Under the pieces are notes generated by a model. That model searched no databases, had not been told where the DNA came from, and saw only the letters and a list, made by a program, of their open reading frames with translations. A stretch of 42,106 bases of DNA. Source: an uncultured Salinimicrobium sp. (GTDB lineage: Bacteria; Bacteroidota; Bacteroidia; Flavobacteriales; Flavobacteriaceae). Positions 31,689-39,745 of this stretch are shown here, one piece after another (position 1 is the first letter of the stretch; every line of letters starts with the position of its first letter). A program made the position numbers and the translations under genes. Where the stretch lies: contig CAMPKA010000024.1 of NCBI GenBank assembly GCA_946887075.1, positions 1 to 42,106 of the forward strand, given 5' to 3'.

Positions 31689-32760
31689 GCAGGAAATTCA
31701 TATTAAGGGAAGAGGGGCGCAGCAGCATATTACCAATCGGTTCAGTGCGCTTTCACATGAGATGCGGGAGGATTTTCTTAATTATTGTGCCTCTGCTGGA
31801 GAGGAGGCTACAGACCCCCGAACGGTTTTTATCGATACCTTTCCTAAGACCATTGTAAACAGCGTTTCTAGTCCCGATGTTGGATTGGACTATTCCCTGA
31901 ATCCGTATCAGGGGTGTGAGCATGGATGCGTGTACTGCTATGCCAGAAATTCACACGAGTACTGGGGATATGGTGCAGGTCTTGATTTTGAGCAAAAGAT
32001 CCTGGTAAAGCGAAATGCTGTGGAGCTACTGGAGAAAAAATTGAGGAGCAAGAGCTGGAAGGCGGCCCCTATAGTCCTTTCGGGAAATACGGATTGTTAT
32101 CAGCCCGTCGAAAGAAAGCTTGAAATCACAAGGAAACTGCTGATGACCTTCCTGAAATTCAGACATCCGGTAGGGATCATTACCAAGAATGCTTTGATCC
32201 AGAGGGATCTGGATGTTCTGCAGGATTTGGCAAAGGATAATCTTGTAAGGGTCAACCTCTCGATCACCACTCTGGACGAACGAATCCGTCAGTTGCTGGA
32301 ACCCAGGACCGCCAGCATTAAAAAACGTCTCGAAACCGTTGAGAAACTCAGCCATCTCAATATCCCGGTGAATGTCATGATGGCTCCTATCATCCCGTCC
32401 ATCAACAGTCATGAAATCCTTCCGCTTGTCAAGGAGGTTGCCAATCGTGGCGCTACTGGTGTAGGATATACCGTAGTCCGTCTCAATGGGGCAATAGGGG
32501 AAATCTTCACCCGGTGGATCAGATCTGCCCTTCCTGATCGGGCCGAAAAGGTCCTTCATCAGATCGCGGCATGTCACCAGGGAAAACTCAATGATAGCAG
32601 ATATGGAGCCAGAATGAAGGGCGAGGGTTTATTTGCGCAACAGATCGCGCAGCAGTTCACAATTGCGCGGAAAAAATTTTTTAAAAGCGAGGATTCGCGG
32701 CCTGTTCTCAACTGTGCTTTACATGAGCAATTCAAGGACGGCCAGATGCGACTTTTCTAG
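31684..32760 (+). CDS. SPL-family radical SAM protein (PA0069-like)
   Basis: 358 residues. The radical SAM cluster motif is CEHGCVYC (Cys 78, 82, 85), in the phrase NPYQGCEHGCVYCYAR shared with spore photoproduct lyase relatives of the PA0069/COG1533 group. ARNSHEYWGY and DFEQKILVKRNA follow, also typical. The biological substrate of this non-sporulator group is unknown, and a DNA-photolesion role is not established. It is convergent with the HD gene; the two stop codons overlap in the four bases CTAG. Its promoter sits in a perfect palindrome. Confidence 0.9.
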   Translation: MEQEIHIKGRGAQQHITNRFSALSHEMREDFLNYCASAGEEATDPRTVFIDTFPKTIVNSVSSPDVGLDYSLNPYQGCEHGCVYCYARNSHEYWGYGAGLDFEQKILVKRNAVELLEKKLRSKSWKAAPIVLSGNTDCYQPVERKLEITRKLLMTFLKFRHPVGIITKNALIQRDLDVLQDLAKDNLVRVNLSITTLDERIRQLLEPRTASIKKRLETVEKLSHLNIPVNVMMAPIIPSINSHEILPLVKEVANRGATGVGYTVVRLNGAIGEIFTRWIRSALPDRAEKVLHQIAACHQGKLNDSRYGARMKGEGLFAQQIAQQFTIARKKFFKSEDSRPVLNCALHEQFKDGQMRLF

Positions 32761-33416
32761 CTTTCTCCGCTCCACTCCCTATAGAATTGCCTAAGGAATA
32801 GTTCCATAAACCGGTGGCGTTCTTCGGCCATCCTTTTGCCAGTCGAAGTATTCATTCTGTCTTTGAGGAGCAGAAGTTTTTCATAGAAATGATTGATCGT
32901 CGGCCCTTCTGATGTTCTGTAGGTCTCTTTATCCATATCAGGAACGGGAGGAATTGCAGGATCGTAGAGCAACCTCCCCTTAAAACCGCCATAATTGAAG
33001 GTTCGGGCAATGCCAATGGCTCCCATGGCATCCAATCGGTCCGCGTCCTGGACAATATCCAATTCCCGGGAAAAAAAATCCTGCCGCTCATTTCCACCCT
33101 TAAAAGAAATCCAGATGATAATGTTTTCCACGTGGGTGATATCGCCAGCCGACATTTGCTGTGTCTCAAGGAAGGAGCGGGCAATGCGGGGACCGATTGT
33201 TTCGTCCCCCTGGTGAAACTTGGCATCCGCGATATCATGCAGCAGGGCTCCAATTTCGATGATGAACTGGTTTCCTTTCTCCCTGGAGGCGATAGTCCTC
33301 GCTGTGTTATACACCCGTTCGACATGAAACCAGTCATGGCCTCCTTCTGCTCCCTTGAGCCTTTCTTTTACAAAATCCCGGGTGTTTGAGATAATCTGTT
33401 GTTCAATCTCGGTCAT
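32757..33416 (-). CDS. HD-domain phosphohydrolase
   Basis: 219-residue metal-dependent hydrolase. The HD signature residues are His 31 in HDWFHVERVY, His 60-Asp 61 in LLHDIAD, and an aspartate in QDADRLDAMGAIGIAR. This layout matches the uncharacterised YedJ/PG1808-like HD group, probably acting on nucleotides or other phosphoesters. Its start overlaps the acyltransferase stop by four bases (ATGA), so the two are co-translated. Confidence 0.88.
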   Translation of the reverse strand: MTEIEQQIISNTRDFVKERLKGAEGGHDWFHVERVYNTARTIASREKGNQFIIEIGALLHDIADAKFHQGDETIGPRIARSFLETQQMSAGDITHVENIIIWISFKGGNERQDFFSRELDIVQDADRLDAMGAIGIARTFNYGGFKGRLLYDPAIPPVPDMDKETYRTSEGPTINHFYEKLLLLKDRMNTSTGKRMAEERHRFMELFLRQFYREWSGES

Positions 33417-34150
33417 CGGACATCATTTATAATGGTCTGTTCGATTTCCGCGATTCTTTCTTTGGGATCCCCCGAGGCAACGGGAAGGGGCCGATGGACC
33501 TTCAGGTGAAGACTTACCCCGATTCCGAGCGGAAAGCTGCCGTAGCGAAACAGCTTCCAGCTGTTGTTTATGGTGATTGGCACCACAAGTGCATCCGGCA
33601 TCTTTTTGAAGAGCATCTGGAGCCCCTGAATCGCAAACTTCTTCGGTTGGCCTGTTCTGCTTCGGGTTCCTTCTGGGAAAATAACCGCCGATCTGTTGTG
33701 CTGATTGAGGTAGTCTGCGAACTGTGACATTTTGGTCAGCGATTCTCTTGGATTTTTTCGGTCGATGAGCAGATTTCCACCATGATTGAGGTTATAGGAA
33801 ATACCAGGTATTCCTTTCCCCAGCTCCTTCTTGGAAATGAACTTGGGATGATGTTTTCTGAAATGCCAGCTGATAGGGGGAATATCGAACATTCCCTGAT
33901 GATTGGCGACAAAAATACAGGGCCGGTCAGTAGGAAGCTCATAAGGGTTATCGATCTGAACGCTCGTACCGAGAATATTGAGACACCTCAGAAGAAAAAA
34001 GTTAAACCAGTCCACGCTCGTTTTATGAGCCTTGTACCCTCCGAATTTCAGAGCGAGCATCTGGACAATGTGGAAAAACAGCAGCGTTAAAAAGAAAAAG
34101 AGATAGAAGATTGCTGAGATCGGATATGAGAGAATTTTCCTAAAATTCAT
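33413..34150 (-). CDS. plsC: 1-acyl-sn-glycerol-3-phosphate acyltransferase (PlsC family)
   Basis: Acylates lysophosphatidic acid to phosphatidic acid at the inner membrane. 245 residues with an N-terminal hydrophobic helix (about 10-35), the HX4D motif NHQGMFD (His 84, Asp 89), and the third block FPEGTRSRTG (about 158-167). PDALVVPITI is the fourth block. An HX4D lysophospholipid acyltransferase is certain; the exact acceptor is inferred. Confidence 0.9.
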   Translation of the reverse strand: MNFRKILSYPISAIFYLFFFLTLLFFHIVQMLALKFGGYKAHKTSVDWFNFFLLRCLNILGTSVQIDNPYELPTDRPCIFVANHQGMFDIPPISWHFRKHHPKFISKKELGKGIPGISYNLNHGGNLLIDRKNPRESLTKMSQFADYLNQHNRSAVIFPEGTRSRTGQPKKFAIQGLQMLFKKMPDALVVPITINNSWKLFRYGSFPLGIGVSLHLKVHRPLPVASGDPKERIAEIEQTIINDVR

Positions 34151-34217
34151 GAAAGCTGATCTTTGAAAAGGACTGCAATTTCCGCAAATAATTTGTCTCC
34201 TGCAATGTCCAGAAATG

Positions 34218-34245
34218 GGAAAGGGCCGTGTACACGACCCTTACC
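34218..34245. repeat. Long imperfect palindrome between bacilliredoxin and acyltransferase genes
   Basis: AAGGG-CC-GTGTACAC-GA-CCCTT (34221-34242) with outer GG/CC pairs. On the plus strand it is followed by a T-rich stretch. It could end the bacilliredoxin transcript or bind a regulator. The symmetric GTGTACAC centre is more like a protein site than a terminator. Confidence 0.4.
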
Positions 34246-34265
34246 TTCTTTTTGGCGCTGACCGA

Positions 34266-34676
34266 TCAGCAATGTTCGTTGTAGGCCCCGATCAGGTTTT
34301 CTGCAATCATTTCGGCAGGACGTCCCTCAATATGATGACGCTCTAGCATGTGTACAAGTTCGCCATCCTTGAACAGGGCGATAGAAGGGGAAGAAGGAGG
34401 GAAAGGCACCATGTACTCCCGGGCTTTTTCGGTTGCTTCCTTATCGACGCCGGCGAATACAGTTACCAGGTGGTCTGGAGTTTTGCTGTTCTGGAGCGAG
34501 ATTCTTGCCCCTGGTCTTGCATTGGCTGCCGCACAGCCGCAGACGGAGTTAACAACGACCAATGTCGTTCCTTTTTTTGCTATAGCCTGGTCCACCTCGT
34601 CCACTGAGTGGAGTTCTGAGAACCCGATGCTGGTAAGATCTTCTCGCATGGGTTTCACTAGTTCTGCTGGATACAT
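34266..34676 (-). CDS. BrxA/BrxB-family bacilliredoxin
   Basis: 136 residues of the DUF1094/YphP-YqiW family, thioredoxin-fold proteins that remove bacillithiol or act as disulfide isomerases. The redox motif is CGC (Cys 46 and 48) in VNSVCGCAAANARPG. The rest (TVFAGVDKEAT, PFPPSSPSIALFKDGELVHMLERHHIEG region) has the usual order. A minus-strand TACCTTTG box lies 34 bp upstream of the start. Whether this organism makes bacillithiol cannot be judged here. Confidence 0.93.
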   Translation of the reverse strand: MYPAELVKPMREDLTSIGFSELHSVDEVDQAIAKKGTTLVVVNSVCGCAAANARPGARISLQNSKTPDHLVTVFAGVDKEATEKAREYMVPFPPSSPSIALFKDGELVHMLERHHIEGRPAEMIAENLIGAYNEHC

Positions 34677-34709
34677 ATCTCGTTTTTTTTATTTAATGTT
34701 TTATCTCCG

Positions 34710-34717
34710 CAAAGGTA
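34710..34717 (-). promoter_or_regulatory. Candidate -7 box of the bacilliredoxin gene
   Basis: Minus strand TACCTTTG matches TAnnTTTG, 33 bases before the start codon; no TTG at -33 spacing. Confidence 0.45.
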
Positions 34718-34812
34718 CTGAATTAACTCCACCTGTCTAAATTTCTGCATGATAAGGCGGTGACCGTTTTTTTGGCTTGCTCGTCGATCTCCGTGGAGCT
34801 GATGTAAAATGT

Positions 34813-34820
34813 TATCTTTG
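34813..34820 (+). promoter_or_regulatory. Candidate -7 box of the J-domain protein gene
   Basis: TATCTTTG matches TAnnTTTG, 17 bases before the ATG at 34838. Confidence 0.45.
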
Positions 34821-34837
34821 CCCCGTAAATTATTCGC

Positions 34838-35560
34838 ATGGCAAAATGGTTGCTGGCCGTCGTCGGCTTTATGTTATATGGTTTTAGGGGTGCCTTGATT
34901 GGATTTATCATAGGGAGTATTGTCGATTCGATGACAGGTAAAAGCAGCTTCAGGCTTTTTCAGGAGGAGCAGGAGGTGACCCCCGGGGACTTCGAACTTC
35001 ACCTCCTTTCCTTATCGGCCATAGTGATCAAGGCGGATGGAAATATCAATCAGAAAGAGATGGATTATGTGCGGATGTATTTCGTACAGGCCTATGGTAA
35101 GAACAGGGCGAATTCCATCTTCAGGACCTTCAATGAAGTGGTCAAAAATCGACAGCTGTCCGAGGCGAGGATCGGAGAGTTCCTGGCAGCCCGTACCAAG
35201 TACGCAGCCCGTCTTCAGATCGTGCACTTTCTTTTCAGTATTGCGAATGCCGACGGGAAAGTCAGTGAAGCTGAACTTCACAAAATAAGAGAGATCGCGG
35301 GATATCTTCGGCTAGGGGAAAAGGATTTTGCGAGTATTAAAGCCATGTTTCTGCGGTCGACCAATACGGCCTATGAAATTCTGGAGATTGAAAAGAGCGC
35401 CTCTGATGCTGAGGTGAAAAAAGCATTCAGGACAATGGCTAAAAAGTACCATCCGGACAAGATCCAGCACATGGATGAAGCCTATATAAAGGGCGCGGAG
35501 GACAAGTTCCGCAGAGTGCAGGAGGCCTACGAACAAATTCAAAAGGAAAGAGGATTCTAA
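34838..35560 (+). CDS. Membrane-anchored TerB-like / J-domain co-chaperone (DjlA-like)
   Basis: 240 residues. A glycine-rich N-terminal hydrophobic segment (about 3-27, GFRGALIGFIIGSIV) anchors it to the inner membrane. A TerB-like helical domain (about 50-165, with two repeats of the kind ADGNINQKEMDYV and ADGKVSEAELHKI) is followed by a C-terminal J domain. The J domain has the HPD motif at His 205 in KKYHPDKI. The order matches DjlA, a DnaK co-chaperone. It probably recruits DnaK to the membrane. Confidence 0.9.
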   Translation: MAKWLLAVVGFMLYGFRGALIGFIIGSIVDSMTGKSSFRLFQEEQEVTPGDFELHLLSLSAIVIKADGNINQKEMDYVRMYFVQAYGKNRANSIFRTFNEVVKNRQLSEARIGEFLAARTKYAARLQIVHFLFSIANADGKVSEAELHKIREIAGYLRLGEKDFASIKAMFLRSTNTAYEILEIEKSASDAEVKKAFRTMAKKYHPDKIQHMDEAYIKGAEDKFRRVQEAYEQIQKERGF

Positions 35561-35599
35561 AAGAGGGTTACGCAAACCTTTTTAAGTCTGGCGTGATCT

Positions 35600-35623
35600 A
35601 AAATTTAGAGCGGTCTAAATTTT
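35600..35623 (+). promoter_or_regulatory. Perfect palindromic operator of the DtxR/ZIP operon
   Basis: AAAATTTAGA and TCTAAATTTT are perfect reverse complements around GCGG. The element lies just upstream of the promoter (TTG 35628-35630, TATATTTG 35647-35654). Its form is that of an MntR/DtxR-type operator, so autoregulation by the gene product is likely. Confidence 0.65.
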
Positions 35624-35627
35624 TTAT

Positions 35628-35654
35628 TTGACACGCCTAATTTTAATATATTTG
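35628..35654 (+). promoter_or_regulatory. Promoter of the DtxR/ZIP operon
   Basis: TTG (35628-35630), 16-base spacer and TATATTTG (35647-35654). The ATG at 35661 is only six bases after the -7 box, so the mRNA should be leaderless or nearly so. Confidence 0.55.
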
Positions 35655-35660
35655 CCGGGT

Positions 35661-36320
35661 ATGCTGAGTTATACCGAAGAAAATTACCTGAAGACCATTT
35701 TCCATCTACAGAAGGCATCCACCGCTGGGGTGCCCACCAATGCCCTGGCGGAACATATTGATGCCAAGGCATCCTCTGTGACCGATATGATCAAGAAACT
35801 CTCAGCCAAAGGTCTGGTGGATTATAAAAAATACCAAGGGGTAAGGCTCAGTCCGATTGGTGAGACCTCCGCTCTGAAGGTGATTCGGCGCCATCGCCTG
35901 TGGGAGTTTTTCCTGGTGGAAAAACTCAAGTTCAGCTGGTCCGAAGTGCATGAAGTCGCGGAACAACTTGAACATGTCCAGTCCACCAAGCTTACTGAGG
36001 AACTGGACAGGTTTCTGGGTTTCCCGAAAAAAGATCCCCATGGAGATCCTATTCCAGACGCTGAGGGGCGCATGCCGAACCTGGGCAAGATCCTACTGGC
36101 AGAAATGGAAGAAGGGGATTATGGAATTTGCAGCGGAGTGAGGGATACGGCACGGGATTTCCTGGAGTATCTGGACCGCCTTGGCATTTCCCTGGGATCT
36201 GAAATTCACATTCTAAAGAAGGAAAGTTTCGATAATTCCATTCTGATCTCCCTCAATGACAAAAAGATTCAGATCACACAGATCGTAGCTAATAACGTTT
36301 ACATAAAACCAAATGAATGA
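35661..36320 (+). CDS. Metal-dependent transcriptional regulator, DtxR/MntR family
   Basis: 219-residue repressor from the ATG at 35661; the TTG at 35628 in the same frame lies within the promoter and is rejected. Winged helix-turn-helix at about 5-65 (LAEHIDAKASSVTDMIKKL), metal-binding dimerisation domain at about 70-140 with RRHRLWEFF, EVHEVAEQLEHV and DPHGDPIP. A C-terminal FeoA/SH3-like domain runs from about 170 to 219. In Bacteroidota such proteins usually control manganese or iron import. Its stop overlaps the ZIP start (ATGA), and a perfect palindrome sits at its promoter. Confidence 0.92.
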   Translation: MLSYTEENYLKTIFHLQKASTAGVPTNALAEHIDAKASSVTDMIKKLSAKGLVDYKKYQGVRLSPIGETSALKVIRRHRLWEFFLVEKLKFSWSEVHEVAEQLEHVQSTKLTEELDRFLGFPKKDPHGDPIPDAEGRMPNLGKILLAEMEEGDYGICSGVRDTARDFLEYLDRLGISLGSEIHILKKESFDNSILISLNDKKIQITQIVANNVYIKPNE

Positions 36321-37141
36321 TGGAAGCAATCATCGCTTACTTTGAAACACTAGAACCGGTCACAGCAGCTTTGATCGCCACCCTTTTTACGTGGGGCCTT
36401 ACTGCCTTGGGTGCTTCACTCGTTTTTATGTTCAAGAAGATGAACCGGGGGCTTTTCGACGGGATGCTTGGCTTTACCGGAGGAGTAATGGTGGCAGCCA
36501 GTTTTTGGAGCCTGCTTTCTCCTGGAATTGAAATGAGCCCCGGAGAAGGTTTTATCAAAGTGATACCGGCAGTGGTGGGCTTTGCGCTTGGCGCCCTTTT
36601 CATATTTGCCATAGATAAGATCCTGCCTCACCTTCACGTAAATTTCAAGATGAGCGAGAAGGAAGGGGTAAAAACCCCCTGGCACAAGTCCGTGTTGCTC
36701 ACACTGGCCATTACGCTTCATAATATACCCGAAGGGCTTGCTATCGGAGTGCTTTTTGGTGGAGCGGCACTCGGATTGGAAGGGGCAAGTATAGGGGGAG
36801 CAGTCGCACTGGCCATCGGAATCGGACTGCAGAATTTTCCTGAAGGAATTGCTGTATCCATTCCATTGAGAGGTCAGGGGTTAAGCCGATGGAAGAGCTT
36901 TAATTACGGACAGCTTTCTGCCATTGTAGAGCCAGTAGCAGCGGTTCTGGGAGCCTGGGCTGTACTTTCCTTCCAGCCAATATTGCCTTACGCCCTGTGT
37001 TTTGCTGCTGGTGCTATGATATTTGTGGTGGTGGAAGAGGTGATCCCGGAATCTCAGCAGGAGCGGTTCACAGACACCTCCACCCTCGGTTTCATCGGAG
37101 GATTTATCATCATGATGACCCTTGATGTCGGATTAGGCTAA
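36317..37141 (+). CDS. ZIP-family divalent metal transporter
   Basis: 274-residue inner-membrane importer with about eight helices. The metal-site motifs are HNIPEG (His 135, Glu 139) in helix 4 and NFPEG (about 173-177) in helix 5. The order matches ZupT/GufA-like ZIP proteins. Two ATGs in a row; the first gives the four-base overlap with the regulator. The metal is uncertain: zinc, manganese or iron. Its pairing with the DtxR gene favours Mn or Fe. It converges on the Feo cluster, overlapping the small Cys-rich gene by four bases. Confidence 0.92.
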   Translation: MMEAIIAYFETLEPVTAALIATLFTWGLTALGASLVFMFKKMNRGLFDGMLGFTGGVMVAASFWSLLSPGIEMSPGEGFIKVIPAVVGFALGALFIFAIDKILPHLHVNFKMSEKEGVKTPWHKSVLLTLAITLHNIPEGLAIGVLFGGAALGLEGASIGGAVALAIGIGLQNFPEGIAVSIPLRGQGLSRWKSFNYGQLSAIVEPVAAVLGAWAVLSFQPILPYALCFAAGAMIFVVVEEVIPESQQERFTDTSTLGFIGGFIIMMTLDVGLG

Positions 37142-37290
37142 TGGCAACTACCACAGCCGCTACCACAGCTTTTGCCATTCTCGCGCTTCCTTCCGAAGAT
37201 AAATTTTGGTTTGTACACAAATTTTGTGAAGATATAGCCCACGGCAAAGGCAAAGGTGATAAAGACGAGTATCTCTTGAATCAGTTCCAT
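37138..37290 (-). CDS. FeoB-associated Cys-rich membrane protein (50 residues)
   Basis: A short gene just downstream of feoB. The translation begins MELIQEILVFITFAFAVGYI, a single transmembrane helix. A basic stretch follows (KFVYKPKF and GRKRENGK), and it ends in SCGSGCGSCH with three cysteines and a terminal histidine. This is the layout of the FeoB-associated Cys-rich membrane proteins (Pfam FeoB_associated), thought to assist ferrous iron transport. It begins ten bases after the feoB stop and its own stop overlaps the ZIP stop on the other strand. A 72-codon plus-strand frame over the same DNA is its shadow. Confidence 0.88.
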   Translation of the reverse strand: MELIQEILVFITFAFAVGYIFTKFVYKPKFIFGRKRENGKSCGSGCGSCH

Positions 37291-37300
37291 GTGTGTCATT

Positions 37301-39400
37301 TTACTTTAAAGTTTGAAATGCAACAAGAGCAGCGATATAGGCAATTCCTGTCATTGTAACTAATTGCAGCACCGGCCATTTCCAGGTATTGGTTTCTCTT
37401 TTTACGATCGCAAGGGTACTCATACATTGCATGGCAAAAGCATAAAACAGGAGCAGGCTAATACCGCTTGCCAGGGTAAAGAGAGGACCGCCGAGGATCT
37501 CATTGGTCTCATTTGCCATACGGGACTTTATCGTTTCCTGTTCATCACTCCCTACGCTATAGATGGTCGCCAGGGTTCCTACGAACACCTCTCTTGCTGC
37601 AAATGAACTAACAATAGCTATACCAATTTTCCAGTCATAGCCTAAAGGGGCCACAACAGGTTCGATCGCCTTGCCAATATTTCCGATATAGGAATGTTGC
37701 AACCTGTAGGAAGCGATCTTATTCTCGAGTTCCACCTCCGGCAAACTGGTATTTTCATATTTTTCCTGCACAATAGAAGCAGCATTGGAAAATTTATCTC
37801 CTGGTCCGTAACTCGCCAGAACCCACAAGATGATCGAAATCGCCAGAATGATTTTTCCAGCACCGACGACGAAAGATTTGGTCTTCTCCACTACGTTAAT
37901 CGCGACGTTCTTGATCAGGGGCACCTTATACCCGGGCATCTCAATGACGAAAAAACTTTTGGTTCTGATTCGCAGGAATTGATGGAGAACCCAGGCAGAA
38001 AATATGGCCATCCCGAATCCCAACAAATACAGGAGCATCAAGGTGAGTCCCTGAAGATTGAAGCCCAGGAAGGATTCCTCGGGGATCACCAGTTCAATGA
38101 TGATGAGATACACAGGTAGTCTTGCAGAACAGGTGGTAAACGGGACCACAAGAATAGTAATAAGTCGTTCCTTCCAGTCCTCGATATTCCTGGAGGCCAT
38201 CACGGCAGGGATAGCACATGCAGTGCCGGAGACAAGGGGAACGACGCTCTTTCCGCTGAGTCCGAATCGACGCATGGTGCGATCCATCAAAAATACAACT
38301 CGGCTCATATAGCCGCTTTCCTCAAGGATCGAAATGAAAAGAAAGAGGAAAGCGATTTGCGGAATAAAAATCACGATCCCGCCGAGTCCAGGTATGATGC
38401 CTTCCGCAACCAGATTGGTGAAGGCCCCTGGAGGCAAAACCTCCTTGGTGATATCGCTGAGATAGACAAAGGCGGTGTCAATTAAATCCATCGGATAACT
38501 GGACCAGTCGTAAATTGCCTGAAAGATTAAAAGCAATATCGCGAAGAAGATCACGTAACCCCAGAACTTATGGGTGAGGATCCGGTCCATGTTAGCCCTG
38601 AACCCTTTAGCGGCGCTGGAATCTACGACCATGGCTTCCTTGAGAACTCCATTGATGAACTGGTACCTCAGTACCGTTTCCTTCTGTTGCATTCTCTTGA
38701 GAGTGCTGGTATCCTTGGTCCGGAAATCCCCACCTTCCCCCAGTGATTTGCGGTTGAGGTTCCCGAAATTGACATCCTGGGTAATGACCAGCCACAGCTT
38801 ATACAGGGACTGGTTCGGGAAAGCCCTTCGGAGCCGGTCAAAATAATCGGGATCCATTTTCGAGGCATTCAGGCATGGTTCTGTAGAAATATTCCTGTAA
38901 TTCAGTATGGCTTCCTTGAGTTCTTCTATCCCGCACCTTTTCCGGGCGCTGACGAGGACCACTTTGGTTTTTAGTTGCTCTTCGAGCTTTTCTACATCAA
39001 GACTGATCCCCTTTCGGCTCATCCGGTCGGCCATATTGATCACCAGAATTGAAGGAATTTCGAGATCCTTGACCTGAGTGAAAAGGAGCAGGTTGCGTTT
39101 CAGGTTTTCCACATCACTGACGACCACAGCAACATCGGGATAATCCCTGTCATTCTTGTTGAGAAGCAATTCTATGACCATGTTCTCGTCCAAGGAGGAT
39201 GCATTGAGGCTATAGGTACCGGGAAGGTCAAGGATATGGGCCCTGGTATTGCGCTGAAGGCGACAAATGCCTTCCTTTTTCTCTACAGTGATGCCAGGGT
39301 AATTTCCGACCTGTTGATTGAGACCGGTGAGTTGATTGAAAACCGAAGTTTTTCCCGTGTTGGGATTGCCGATGAGCGCTACATTGATCTGTTTGGACAT
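37301..39400 (-). CDS. feoB: Ferrous iron transporter B
   Basis: 699-residue GTP-dependent Fe2+ importer. The N-terminal G domain has G1 GNPNTGKTS (11-19), G3 DLPGTYS (58-64) and G4 NMAD (122-125), followed by a GDI-like helical part. The membrane part contains the two Gate segments (VPLVSGTACAIPAVMASR region and SSFAAREVFVGTL) with the conserved cysteine in GTACAIPA. It starts three bases after the feoA stop. Full length, with C-terminal helices reaching the end. Confidence 0.97.
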   Translation of the reverse strand: MSKQINVALIGNPNTGKTSVFNQLTGLNQQVGNYPGITVEKKEGICRLQRNTRAHILDLPGTYSLNASSLDENMVIELLLNKNDRDYPDVAVVVSDVENLKRNLLLFTQVKDLEIPSILVINMADRMSRKGISLDVEKLEEQLKTKVVLVSARKRCGIEELKEAILNYRNISTEPCLNASKMDPDYFDRLRRAFPNQSLYKLWLVITQDVNFGNLNRKSLGEGGDFRTKDTSTLKRMQQKETVLRYQFINGVLKEAMVVDSSAAKGFRANMDRILTHKFWGYVIFFAILLLIFQAIYDWSSYPMDLIDTAFVYLSDITKEVLPPGAFTNLVAEGIIPGLGGIVIFIPQIAFLFLFISILEESGYMSRVVFLMDRTMRRFGLSGKSVVPLVSGTACAIPAVMASRNIEDWKERLITILVVPFTTCSARLPVYLIIIELVIPEESFLGFNLQGLTLMLLYLLGFGMAIFSAWVLHQFLRIRTKSFFVIEMPGYKVPLIKNVAINVVEKTKSFVVGAGKIILAISIILWVLASYGPGDKFSNAASIVQEKYENTSLPEVELENKIASYRLQHSYIGNIGKAIEPVVAPLGYDWKIGIAIVSSFAAREVFVGTLATIYSVGSDEQETIKSRMANETNEILGGPLFTLASGISLLLFYAFAMQCMSTLAIVKRETNTWKWPVLQLVTMTGIAYIAALVAFQTLK

Positions 39401-39403
39401 GAC

Positions 39404-39631
39404 CTACGGCAGAATTTCGATTTCGATGTGCTGAGCCGTTTCCTTTCTGATCGCCAGATGACTGCCATTAATGTTGAGATAAATCGGATCCCTAAAAGGA
39501 GCAGTCTGGACCAACTCCACCTCATTCCCGGGCAGACAGCCCATTTCCAGAAGCTTTAGTGGAATAAATTCCAAAGCGAAGTCTTTAATAATTCCCCGCT
39601 GGCCTCTTTTCAAATCGGCAATGGTACTCAA
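39404..39631 (-). CDS. feoA: Ferrous iron transport protein A
   Basis: 75-residue cytosolic SH3-like protein needed for FeoB function: LKRGQRGIIKDF, LLEMGCLPGNEVEL and GSHLAIRKETAQHIEI are the expected blocks. The start is a TTG (39631-39629); no ATG is available in frame before the conserved part. The shared 23-bp box ends one base before this codon. Start uncertain by a few residues. Confidence 0.9.
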   Translation of the reverse strand: MSTIADLKRGQRGIIKDFALEFIPLKLLEMGCLPGNEVELVQTAPFRDPIYLNINGSHLAIRKETAQHIEIEILP

Positions 39632-39632
39632 T

Positions 39633-39655
39633 GTTTATTTAGATTGAATTTAAAC
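39633..39655 (-). promoter_or_regulatory. Metal-type operator at the feoA promoter
   Basis: Minus-strand core TTTAAA-TTCAA-TCTAAA with the same flanks as the box before the AraC gene (21 of 23 bases equal). It sits between the -7 box and the start codon, covering the expected transcription start. Confidence 0.65.
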
Positions 39656-39659
39656 AAGG

Positions 39660-39667
39660 CAAAAATA
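39660..39667 (-). promoter_or_regulatory. Candidate -7 box of feoAB
   Basis: Minus strand TATTTTTG matches TAnnTTTG. The operator-like box begins four bases downstream. Confidence 0.55.
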
Positions 39668-39745
39668 GTGGAAAATTCACTAACGAAAAAACCGGTACGG
39701 ATAAAAGAAGAGGAAATATTTCAGAATATGACGAGTCTCATCGAA

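Noticed and set aside
37141..37359. 72-codon plus-strand frame after the ZIP gene
   Set aside because: It opposes the FeoB-associated gene and the end of feoB, both supported by motifs on the minus strand.
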